A DNA stretch of 64,000 nucleotides from contig NC_087066.1 in the NCBI RefSeq assembly GCF_963678635.1, forward strand, positions 36,581,152-36,645,151, given 5' to 3'. Each line of letters opens with the position of its first letter. The first letter of the stretch is position 1. This DNA is from Symsagittifera roscoffensis. Taxonomy: Eukaryota > Xenacoelomorpha > Acoela > Convolutidae. Below the pieces are notes generated by a model. The model was not told the DNA's origin. It did no database searches and worked only from the letters and a program-made list of their open reading frames with translations. This document shows positions 21,566 through 32,014 of this stretch, piece after piece. Made by a program: the position numbers and the translations under genes.

Positions 21566-22439
21566 GTGCAGACTCATCCGCTTAGTTTTCAATGTGTATC
21601 GCATCTTTTTCCATGATGGCGTCGTGACCAGTCCTGAGGACACTCAACTCTGCTTGACCCACACATATCTGTCCGATTTGTTCATTGTCTGTCGTATCAT
21701 AGGTCTTAGTATAAAAGCTAAGTACAGCCACGTTGAGCATTACCTGATATGGTGTCGCGAATTCCACGAAACGCCCTTGAAGTTTCATTGTTCGAGTGCT
21801 ACATTCTTCGTTAACAGGGCTCGTACAGCGCTCGATTCAGTGCGTGGCTCGTTTTGTCTCAGATAATCTGCATAAAGGTCCAGATGCATCATCGTGAACT
21901 ACGAAGGTTCACTCAATTTTGTGATTATCTGATGTCTTACCACCGAGATGATCGACTGTATCCTGCTGCCTTGTGGCACCATCCCGAGTGTCTGTCCGGA
22001 GATCTCATTCAACATCATGTTAAAACTGCTCGGTGCCTTCATTTCTTCCAATTCAGATGCTTCAAAGGCCTTGAGTTAATCCTGAGTTCTCTCGTTCTCA
22101 AGTTCGAGCTTGACCTTTTGTTCAATTTCTCTTGTCGCCAACTCCCGTCGAACTCTATTCAGGGCATCTCTTGCAGCTGCTTTGTAGTCAATCTTGAAGG
22201 CGTCGGCTGCGGTGTCAGGCTCTGTTGCACTCGTTTCTTCTAGCACGGCTTGCATTTTCTTCGTGACCAGCTCCTGCGGTTTCTGTTTCCTCCGTGCTTC
22301 CGCCTCGCTCATCAGGGGTGCCTTGCTGGCTTAAACGGCTGGCAAAGCGCCCTCGAGCCTTGGATGTTTGCTTGGATGTCCTCTCAAAAAATTCTCATGA
22401 TCGATTTCCCACGCATCTTCATCTTCTTCGGTTGCTTTC

Positions 22440-22960
22440 ACGCCCTGCTTAAAGATTGGGCGTGCTGATATTTGATGGTCTGTGGAACTGCAGTTTGCAC
22501 ACGAGCGTCGCTGGTCCTTGTAATCCCTGGCTTGTACCAGTTATTACCTTGATTTGCAGGCCAATTGTTAAAGATTCCATAATTGTTTTTGTCATTTTTA
22601 TGATTCGAATGGCTCAAGCTCGTTTGAGACTCAGAGTCATCAATTTCTGTCTTACTTTATTCCTCTTCTTGGGTGTCGAATTCATTGCCACATCCCGTTC
22701 CCATGGTAAGTGGAAAGAAACTTCCGAGAGTGTTCTTTACTCATTCCGAAAACGAATATAAAGTTGCCGCTTTCTCGGTCACCTCACGCATCATGTTATT
22801 GTCAGTAGGTGAGCCTCCTACTGCCGGGCTTTGAAATGAAATAGGTCGAACAGTTCAGACATTTCCTTTCGATCAAGAGTCCCGGTCGAAGTAGCGAAAC
22901 TGTGGCCCTGTTCTATGGGAGTATATTCACTGGTTCATCTCCTGTTCCCATTTCCTTCCC
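22440..22960 (-). pseudogene. Gag remnant with damaged zinc knuckle
   Basis: Minus-strand reading gives CANCSSTDHQISARP, which fits C-x2-C-x4-H-x4-C except that the last Cys is Arg. Around it are polar stretches (NNWYKPGITRTSDARVQT in another frame) typical of nucleocapsid-type gag. It is followed by a linker with EDEDAWEIDHENFLRGHPSK. Confidence 0.55.
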
Positions 22961-23935
22961 TCCAACGTCTCACTCGATCCTCATTCAGAGCGGGGTTTGG
23001 ATGGATCTCTGTTTCCAATTTACTCTTTTTGTCTTTTCAGGCTTTTTGACTCCTTGTTTCAACCATGACTCCTTATTTCAACCAGTTCCGAGTATTCTTG
23101 GTCCTTTCTACAAAAAGATCCTTCATTGATTTTCTTTTGTTTTCTCGGTATAAATTTCCTAGAGCTATCACTTAGCTTAGGTACCCTCGACTTGTCTAGA
23201 ATCAGCCTAATCTATTGCTTTTTACGGTTCACTCACTTGATTTGACACGGTAATGTCTAAAAATTTTAGCTAACAAGTGACCACGAATCTTATTCATTTA
23301 ATACACTACAGCATATTTCTAATTTATGAACAGCAATTGATCATTGGTTATTTGATAAAGGCTAGCACAGTACGATGAGGTCAATTTTTTTTGAAAGATA
23401 GTGCACTCACTGCCCAATGGGGACCATTTATTGAAAATAGTTTGTAAAAAATTATTCAACATGAAGAAAAAAAAAGAATTAAAAATGAATAAGTAATGCG
23501 ATTCGTCTGTCGCAATTTTAATGGTCAAATTGGTTTTTAAAGAAAAAGCTTTCTCTGTATAGTGCCGCACTGATTAGACAAAAACAAAGGCAAAATTTCT
23601 CTCTCAAATGGGTGACTATTACACTCACCGAGTTCTGAGTTATCTATCTGCATTCGGATTGCCCGAGCTAGACTTATTAAAAATCTCAAGGCAACCAATC
23701 TGCCTAAAAACAGAACAGTTTTGGATTGTAATCCAAAAAAATAAGTGTCGAACTCTGTTTTCGATTAGACCTAGATGCGCGAATTTTTTGGTTTTTTTTA
23801 TGGTATTTTCAGTTTTTACTTAAAGGCAAGTTACCAGTGCAATTACTTGTTTCCTGTTTTTTTGGTATGCCTATTTGTCCCAATATTTTAACACTAATTG
23901 TCTTGTCTTCGCTTAAACTACTAAAAATACTATCT
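22961..23935. other. Non-coding stretch upstream of the decayed gag-pol
   Basis: I see no gene or repeat here. If the decayed element has an LTR or leader it should lie here, but no second copy is in the window for comparison. Confidence 0.4.
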
Positions 23936-24185
23936 GAGACCTCTCCGGATCGGAATTTAGGGAACCTACCGAAAATGTAAAACAGGACTCCTCCATTTTG
24001 TGACCCCTTCGGGATGGAAAAAAAATAGGACTTCTCCGAGTTGAGACCCCTCCGAATTAGCAAAATAACAGGACCCCTCCAAATTGGGATCCCTCAGAAC
24101 AGGTAAAATATGACCCTTCCGAGGTGACAAAAACATAATTCGAGACCCTTCCGGATACAGTCCCAGAGTCTATTTTGCAAAATCA
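23935..24185. repeat. Degenerate tandem repeat built on GACCCCTCCGAATTG
   Basis: About eight imperfect copies of a GACCC-CTCCG-AATT-like phrase, separated by A-rich spacers with a period near 30 bases (for example GACCTCTCCGGATCGG, GACCCCTCCGAATTAG, GACCCCTCCAAATTGG, GACCCTTCCGGATACAG). Related phrases recur at about 26.95, 30.0, 33.78, 34.15 and 45.9-46.35 kb. Confidence 0.55.
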
Positions 24186-25990
24186 ACTAACTAGGAAGGG
24201 TTCGTTCTGGCTTCAGACCCATCTGGATTGGAGCTAAGCTGCTCATTTAACAATTTCCCTATAGTCCAGAACAACGTAAAAATGCCCTATGCAAACGTCG
24301 CTACCTTTTGGTAGGGGTATAAGGACTTTCCAAAACAGTGCAGGTTCTACCTTCGAAAACCCGTGGTTTTGCTAAAAAAAAAAACAATCTAAAAAAAATT
24401 CTATCTTTAATTTTTTCAGAAACAATCAGCTCACACTTAAGCTTATGCAATTTTTTCTTCTAATGGTACAAGCTGAACTAAATTTGTCCAGTTGTCCAAG
24501 AGTTATTATGCAAAACGTCTCTTAAGCAAACACAAAAAAATTTGAAACTTTAAGGTTCCGTCTAACTTTTTTTCACAATTCTGGTCTTATTGACCTACAA
24601 AATAATGATCTCAGCTCAGAACGCCTATAATGTTCTAGTTAACTGCAAAAATCCCAATTTAAAAGTTTCAATTCAAAAAAATTGTCAAAAACAATGCTAA
24701 TTGGACCCTCCGGATTGTTGAATCCACGAAATCAAACTCGTTAAGTTCGATTTCACTGGGGCCAGGAAAGTTGTTGGCAAACGGGGTCTTAAACCTGTCG
24801 ATTCACTATTGTATGTTGTTCGAAAAGCAATTTTTATTGCACTAGCTCAAAAACTTCGAAAAACTTTCTTATTGTAGCGTTTTGTTTTTTCAAAAATCAC
24901 GAAAAATTGGATTTCGGTACCGATTTAGTTCAAACCACGTTCGAACTATTTTCAACCAGTTCCTCTGGCTACATTAGTCCAGTTACGAGGTCAATCACTC
25001 TCTTGACGCTTTTTTCCGTTTCAAACAATGACGATATCTCAAAAATCGCGATTTGTGGGGATATCAAAATATCACTGTTTACGGCGTTTTTGACTTAAAA
25101 ACTATATTGGAATACTAATAAGAGTAGTATAAACAGTAGTACTTTAACTATTATGCCCCTCCGGGTCCATTCAGTATCCGAATTAGGGTAATTTAGTGGA
25201 AAGTTTGCCATTCGGTGGAGGGTCATTACTGTGCAGTCACTGTCAACCCCCCCCCCCCCCCCACAGAATAATATCGTACTTTTTGTATCAAAAGGGATAC
25301 AAAACTTGTACCCGATACCCGACAGCCGATTGTTTTTAACCTTGAGAACCTTCCTGCTGCTACTTTCACTGCTTGCTGGATAAGTCTTCCGCTCTAAGCC
25401 CGTGACCCTTCCGGACTGAGCGCAAATTAGTAATAATGTGCGTACAGACTCAAACAGTCCTACAGTACAGGCACGAGAAAAAGGCCACATATTTGATCGC
25501 TATGATCCTATTTGATATAAATACCTCTAACCTGAAAGTATCTAACAACAACAAGCAGAAAGTATCTAACAACATCATCACCCCAGTCACTCGGATCACA
25601 ATATTGTCTGGGTGATGATTTGTACTGATTTTTTATTGTTTACTGTTTATGGTTTCCTAGGTTATTTTTTTAAATAATTGTTTGGCTTTTTCTTAGATAC
25701 CAAGCTATTTTTGTTTGACTTCTTGTGTATATTTAAGTTTTGTGGTCATATACCGCTCAGGAAACGACGGGACGGCCAATTTCCCGCCCTTCACGATACG
25801 TGAATTATTGGTCTTAACTAGGTTAAAAAACTAAATCGGGGATTCCGGAAGGCTTCCGCGTTCCAAACCACCCTTCCGGCTCCTGGTTAAGGGCCCTATT
25901 TAGAGCATCCGCTCGGCGCGGAGTGCTTCATTAATGGGTCTGCCGATCATGACGTTGAAAGATTAACACCCAGGAGCGCCATAAAATCAT
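24186..25990. other. AT-rich non-coding stretch with a 16-base C-run
   Basis: No supported gene. An uninterrupted run of 16 C lies at 25247-25262. A GC-richer patch at about 25.77-25.96 kb (several CCTTCCGG and GGCC phrases) resembles the edge of another repeat, but no partner is visible. Confidence 0.4.
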
Positions 25991-28062
25991 ATATGTGACA
26001 TTCGCTCTGACGTACATACCGAGGGAAAAAATAGGTTATGAAATGACTGGCTAGCGTCTAAACATAGCATCACATGCGTTAAACCGTCTCAACCAAAGCC
26101 AGTTCGATGTGTGGTTCATTAACATCGGGTCGACAAAGGATAACGGCAAAACAGTGCAAATTAACATAGTTACATGCAAAAATAGTGAGCTCATGGCTAG
26201 GTTTCTAGTGATTTCGAGGGATTACAATTCTGAACGAGAAAACTTTTGCTTCTTTCCGAATGCAGTTTATACATGAGGGTTCTTTTGTTCGTTTTCTTCT
26301 CAACGTCTACCATAATCGTTACGCAAACGATGAAACTATGGTATACCTTTGCTTCTCCGCCTTGACAGTTATCTTTCTGGACTCAGATTCAAAAATAAAC
26401 AAAACATTTCTGTCCATAATCTGAAAACAATCAGGTTTACTCTATAAGGAAAACTCTATTTGAAAAACAGTTATCGAACCTATGATTGCAGAATATGCAA
26501 TTAAAACTAACTTTTTAAATTCCGAATGAATTTTTTTCAAATATACAAGTGAATGTCATTTATAACCAAGTTAGATTTAAAGTGAAGCATAATTTAATTT
26601 ATTCACGACCAGCATTCCTATGCTTTTAAAATTTGTCCATTTTTTACATATTGACGGAAAATAAAACTAGGTCCCCAAACGACTGGGTAACGTCTAAACA
26701 CAGCTTCACACGTCTCAGTATGCCCAGACCACGAGGTCACTCCTAAAAGCGGAGCTACAACTTATTATCATATTACTGTTTTTGTTTGGTAGATAAGAAT
26801 TATTTTTTGCATCTGAGATGGATCAACCCTTTCTCTCAACTCCTAGCTTCTCATTATTTGAAAACGAACTTGATGTAGTTTAATTAAATTCAGGACATTC
26901 CAGGAAGCTAAATTTCGTTAAAAATCAGTTTAGAGTTTTTCCCCTAGACCCATCCGGATTCTCGAACCGGTCAAAAAAGTGTCTTCTTGGCGACCTGGAA
27001 GGGTGGGAAAATCCTCTCAATAGCTTTTCTGATTCTCGGGAATTGCTCCATAACGATTATAGCCTTACAATCATTACAATTAGGAATGCTCTTCCGCTAA
27101 TTTCTTCGAATATAATTTCTGTCGTCACTGCATTTCTTCGTCTTGTTTTTGTTAGCGGAAAACAATGCTATGATTTTTACGCTTTCAGTACTTGCAAAAA
27201 AATCGTTATTTTTCATGCACGCTTACTTCGAAAACTTAGAAATTGTTTCGTCACTCCACATAAGCCTCACCGAATACGTTCATATAAAAGATAAACACCA
27301 CTAATAGTTTAAAACAGCATATCCTTCTACTGAAATGTTTCAAATAAAGATTCGTTGCCGACATACATTTGGATCATTCTGTTCGATTGTCACAAGCAAA
27401 ATGACAAACTGAAAAAGAAAAGAAAAAAAGAAGAAATTACCTCTTTTATTTGATTTTTCTCTTCGGTATAATAATAGATCAAATAGGTTCACATGAACAT
27501 CGTTCTTTGAAAAAGAGTGAGCATGCTGTAGATATTGAACGTTCAAATCTCAAAAAGCTGCTTAAGAAAGCCGTGACAAAGGTAACGGAACGTTTTTTTT
27601 ACCATGGATTCATCACTAGCGATAATACTGGCTAATATTTCGAAGCAAACATTTAAAGGAGTAATTAAAGAATAAACTAATGCCAAAAAAAACTTCATAA
27701 AAAATTTCTCAAAAATGAACAAAACGCAGTGAAAGAAGGTTTGGAACTGTAAAGTTGTTGAATATGAGAAAGGTGAAAATTGGTTTTAAGCTAAATGGTA
27801 GAACAAGTATCTACGATTACCAAAAATGGGTGATATAGCATGTTACTGTGAACTGTGTCGTTCTCTACCACACTTTTTAACTTGTAATAATCAACGAAAA
27901 CTACTCAAAAGATAGGTCGAAATAATTCAACTGCAAAACGGGGCCCAAACATATTACTTAAAAAGTAAAATCGCTGAAAAAATTTTTGAAAAATTTATAG
28001 AAATGCTAATGAAAACTCTGAGTTTGCTTTTTCGAAATGAGTAGTAAATCAACAATGGGATA
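25990..28062 (+). repeat. Diverged direct repeat, copy A
   Basis: Co-linear with 29540-31177 at an offset of about 3.05-3.14 kb. Shared landmarks include TAACCGTCTC-type and GAGCTCATGGCT blocks, CTCAACTCCTA, GACATTCCAGGAAG, GTGTCTTCTTGGCGACC, TGATTCTCGGGAATTGCTCC, AAGCCGTGACAAAGGTAACG and GAGTAATTAAAGAATAAA. The copy is clearly diverged with indels, so it is old. It ends at about 28062 at the same point where copy B meets the tandem array. No coding content. Confidence 0.75.
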
Positions 28063-29149
28063 TCATTTGCAAATGAAATCGAAAAGAAACTGATTTTGAA
28101 AAATGTTTGAATTTTCTTAGCTGCGCCCCGCTCCAGCACGAGAAAACAAGGTTGATGGAACAAAATGTAGGTTTTGATTCACCAGTTACTAGAGCAACTT
28201 TGAGGAAGAGTTGAAAACTAACGAGGAAAATTGGCAGAAAAATCAGGACCTGAAATCGTGGATATCGAATATTGAAAAAAAATATACAAGAAAAGATCCC
28301 AATTGAAACAGCGAAAAAGATTACAGAAGCAAAAACTGAAATAAGTTGTGGGACAGTTGACAAAGCCAGATTTTGTTTACGGTATTGAGGAAATTCGAGT
28401 TTAATTCAAAAAAAACTTCAAAGTTCAAGTCCGCTATTAATCTTTTTCACAACGCGTAAAACGAGAACTTGCCTGCTGTCAATTTTTGATTGTAACCTGA
28501 GTTCTCATACGGTCCATGAAAAAAATACATGCAGTTACATATATTTCATGCAAACGTGCCGACATCAAACCACACGGAGAACAGCATCCGTGCCATTGGA
28601 CCTGGTTGACCCAGAAAACGCATGTCAATAACGACGAAGTTCTGTTTGAGCTTTTTGGGCGTACGATGTGTACGCGTACGATCTTCTTTAACAAAGTGAA
28701 GAAATAGGGAAGGGTCAGTTTGGACTGACATGATTATTTTCAAATAAACTACTTTGAAAATAAAGACACGTGACAACCTTGAAGAATTGAGAACAGCGAA
28801 AATTAAACAGACATTTTTTGCCAGTACAAATCAATTAGAGCATATACGATGAAGACAGAAAAAAATATTGGAATCGGAATTATCGGAAATCAAGAAGAAG
28901 AAACTCTGAACTGTAAAATATGTACAGTTACAAGCATTACCGAGCAAATACCGTGAATCGGGAAGGCTAACGGAGACAGTGCAACCCTTCCCGAACGCGA
29001 AGAAGACGCTTCTTCGCCAGGATCCAAAAAACAGGAGGGCTATCGGAGAGTAACTTTAAACTGCTTTTTTACCAATTTTGAGCTTCCAAGAATGGCCCAA
29101 ATTCGAAATAAAATAACTTCGGACACATTATGAGATTTCGAGGAGCTAG
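28063..29149. other. Non-coding stretch between diverged repeats
   Basis: No supported gene. Short open frames on both strands are AT-biased and have no recognisable motif. Confidence 0.4.
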
Positions 29150-29905
29150 GAGTTGAGGAAAAGGGTCGATCCATCTCCGATGGATATGATGATTTTACCT
29201 ATTGAACAAAAACGCTAGTAATATGATAATAGCGTAGCAGACCGGATTTAAGGAGTAACCTCGTGGTCTTGGGCTATTCCCCCGCACTGGCACAGTCGAA
29301 CCTTCCGACCTGCGCCGAGAACGACATTGAAGGCGTTATCATTGAAGTTACGGTGAAATGGAAGCTTAAATGTTCTAGAAATTTAAATTTTCAAAATTTA
29401 ACTGGAAATTTTCTGAGAAATTAAACAACGCATGTTTTTCCAGAATCTGAAATCAAAATAGAAAAATCAAAACATTTTCAAAAATTACTTATGAAAGACA
29501 GTCATCGAATCTTTGATTGCAGAATTTGCAATTAAAACAAACACTTTGGTAACATTCGGCCGGAAGTACATACCGACGGAAAAAAAGCTAGGACTAAATC
29601 GACTGGCAAGTGTCTAAACACAGCTTCACATGCTTTTAACCGTCTCTACCAAAGCCAGTTCAAAGTGTGGTCCAATAAAATTGCGTCGACAAAGCCGCTA
29701 CAACTTAAAAACTACCGGCCAAACCGCGCAAACTAACCTAATTACATGCAAAAGTAGTGAGCTCATGGCTGGTCCTAATAATCTTCAGACCCTAAAAACA
29801 GGGCTACTATTTGTTGTCATATAACTAATGCTTTTGTTCAATAAATAAGAATCATCATATCCATCGGCAATGGATTAACCCTTTCCCTCAACTCCTACCT
29901 TCTCA
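29150..29905. mobile_element. Foldback (MITE-like) element with long inverted termini
   Basis: The left 130 bases or so (CTAGGAGTTGAGGAAAAGGG, then a stem-forming TCCATCTCCGATGGA and GCTAGTAATATGATAATAGC) reappear, inverted and diverged, at about 29766-29905 (ATCATCATATCCATCGG ... CCCTTTCCCTCAACTCCTA). The ~470-base centre is non-coding. Truncated copies with the same left arm occur in each 3.49-kb unit (from about 32.15, 35.64 and 39.13 kb), where only about 30 bases of the right arm remain. Confidence 0.65.
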
Positions 29906-31176
29906 TTATCTGAAAACGAACTTGATGTTATTTAATTCAATTCAGGACATTCCAGGAAGGTAAAATTTGTTGAAAACAGATTTAAGTTTTTTCGCCGAGA
30001 CCCTTCCGGATTCTCGAATACGGTCGAAAAAGTGTCTTCTTGGCGACCACGAAGGGTGAAAAAACCCTCCCAATAGCCTTCCTGATTCTCGGGAATTGCT
30101 CCGTAACGATTGTAGCTTTGCAATCGTTACAATTAGGAATGCTCTTCCGCTAGTTTCTTCGACTATAATTTCTGTCGTTTGCTGCAGTTCGTCGTCTTGT
30201 TTTTGTTAATGAAAAGCAATGTTCTGATTTCTGCGCTTTTAGTCTTTGCGAAAAATTAAATCGTTACGTGTCATGCCTGCCTGCTTCGAAAACCTAACAT
30301 TTGTTTTGTCACTTCAAATTAACGTCTCCGAAAACGTTTAGTTAAACCATTAACACCACTTATCGTTTAAAACAGCAAATTGTCTCACTGAAATGCTCCG
30401 AATAAAAATTCGTTGAAGATACGCATATTGATCATCCTGTTCAAATATCAGAAGCGAAATGACAAATTGAGGCGCAGATTATTTCTTTTTCAAAAAAACT
30501 TTATGATATTTTACCATGGGATGCCACAGATGGATCTCCTTCAAATAAAGAAGAAAATACTTCTTATATTTGATTTTTTTCTCTTAGGTAACATAATAGG
30601 TGAGATAGTTTAACATAAACATCGTTATTTGTATGAAGGTGATTATGCACCAGACATTGAACGTTCAACTCTCAAAATGCTGCTTAAGGTAGCCGTGACA
30701 AAGATAACGGAACGTTTTAATACGAGAGGTATGGATTAGCCATGGGTGCATCACTAGCAGTATTGACGGCTAAAATTTAGATGCAATCGTTTGAAGGAGT
30801 AATTAAAGAATAAAATGGTGGCTTAAGAAAAACTTCAAATGAATTATCTGAGGAAATTTCCAAAATGCAGTAAAAACTTGTTTCAAACTGTAAAATTGTT
30901 GAATGTGAGAATTGTGAAAATTGTTTCAAGCTAAACATCAAACAAGAAACGGCCAGTAACAAAAAAGGGGCGATATAGCATGTTACTGTGTCGTCCTCTA
31001 CCACATTTTTCAACTGTTCGAAAGATAGGTCGAATTAATTTAACTGCAAAAGGGGACCCAAACACAATACTTAAAAGAATAAATTTGTTGAAAAAGATCT
31101 TTGAAAATATAATAGAAAAACTAGTGAAGACTGTGAGTCTCCTTTTTCGACAAAACTAGTAAATGAACAACGGAAT
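29540..31176 (+). repeat. Diverged direct repeat, copy B
   Basis: Pairs with copy A at 25990-28062. Its left part overlaps the right half of the foldback element. Its right edge at 31176/31177 abuts the first unit of the tandem array without a spacer. Confidence 0.75.
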
Positions 31177-31188
31177 ATAATTAGAGGG

Positions 31189-31760
31189 GCATCGCGTCAA
31201 CGCATGATGAATTCCAATGTCATTGTCTGTTGCAAACTTGGTAGTTTACCCGCGCGTAGTAATCTGGTGTTATTCTGGGACTCTGGAGAGCCCATCTCAA
31301 TGGGCTTACCACACTCATTGCAGCCAGTAACGATAAAAATTTTCAGGGTAATGATGGCAATCAGATTGCTAGAAGCTCATTTAAGAGAAAACATTAGACA
31401 AGACGTGCCGACTAGGAGCAGTTGGGAAAGTTACCTGTCTAAAAGACTTAAATATTTTCGAGGAAACGGGTGAAATCTTGAAAATTCCGATGGAAGTGAA
31501 GTAATATGGGCCAGAAAACGACTGATGCCATAGTTCAGAGCCAAGATGACTGGACATAGAATCAGATGTTAACAAGCAATCTTTCGTGACTCATCGGAAT
31601 GCGGTAACCACTGCAGTGAAAAGGACATTGAATACGATCTCATTGTGATGGCAGAGAAGGTGAAAAGATCTTGAAGGAAGATCTGTAGAGAAAAATGACG
31701 TTGTGCCTCGACCCTAAAACTCAAATGAGCAAACTTTATGAGGGAAAGACTTTAGTTTTT
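31189..31760 (+). pseudogene. C-terminal fragment of giant-ORF family in unit 1
   Basis: The frame CCKLGSLPARSNLVLFWDSG, then GLPHSLQPVTIKIF and MMAIRLLEAHL, aligns with CHCLAQTVWYPDHANLCLIW, GLPEYRQKVTILVV and MLALRWIEENI of the plus-strand giant ORF (residues about 1975-2050). Further on, SFVTHRNAVTTAVKRTL in another frame matches LLTHRNAITAGWKR. Stops and frameshifts make it non-functional. Confidence 0.75.
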
Positions 31761-31999
31761 ATTCAGAGAAGCTTGTGAGCAGATTACAGCTGAAGTGTTC
31801 TAGCCTGAATTATTGTTTTTATTCAACTAAGAAATATGTTTGCTTTGAGGTGATATGAAAAAAATTTCAACCGTTTCTCGAAGAGGGCGACTCTTCATTC
31901 TTCCTTCTGACCACCGATTTTCTTTATTTTAAATTTCAGGGCCAATAACAACTTAAACTTCAGAAGGGACATTGTAGGATAATTTTAGTTTGTTGTTTC

Positions 32000-32014
32000 G
32001 CAGGACTGTCCTGC
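32000..32014. other. Perfect 7/1/7 palindrome in the conserved 3' tail
   Basis: GCAGGACTGTCCTGC is present in every array unit (for example again at 35491-35505). The minus-strand decayed copy has one arm altered (GCAGGACTGTTCTGC). It could form a small hairpin in the 3' tail transcript. Confidence 0.55.

Larger units (their letters stand above)
17485..22960 (-). pseudogene. Decayed Ty3/gypsy-like gag-pol
   Basis: In minus-strand order: gag remnants with MSELFDLFHFKARQ (about 22.8-22.9 kb) and MREVTEKAATLYSFS; a zinc-knuckle remnant near 22.5 kb; a charged linker (22076-22312); retropepsin (DTGA); RT (YWDD); RNase H (TDAS; NADSLSKK); and a C-terminal extension down to about 17.5 kb. The sequence switches frame repeatedly and has many stops, so it is dead. 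The order gag-PR-RT-RH is that of Ty3/gypsy elements. No integrase HHCC or DDE block follows RNase H. It resembles a Daphnia pol family I recall. It lies directly upstream of, and in the same orientation as, the decayed giant ORF. Confidence 0.8.

Noticed and set aside
25247-25262. 16-base C-run as a possible element terminus
   Set aside because: There are no flanking repeats or similar run-adjacent sequence elsewhere. Probably a simple homopolymer.
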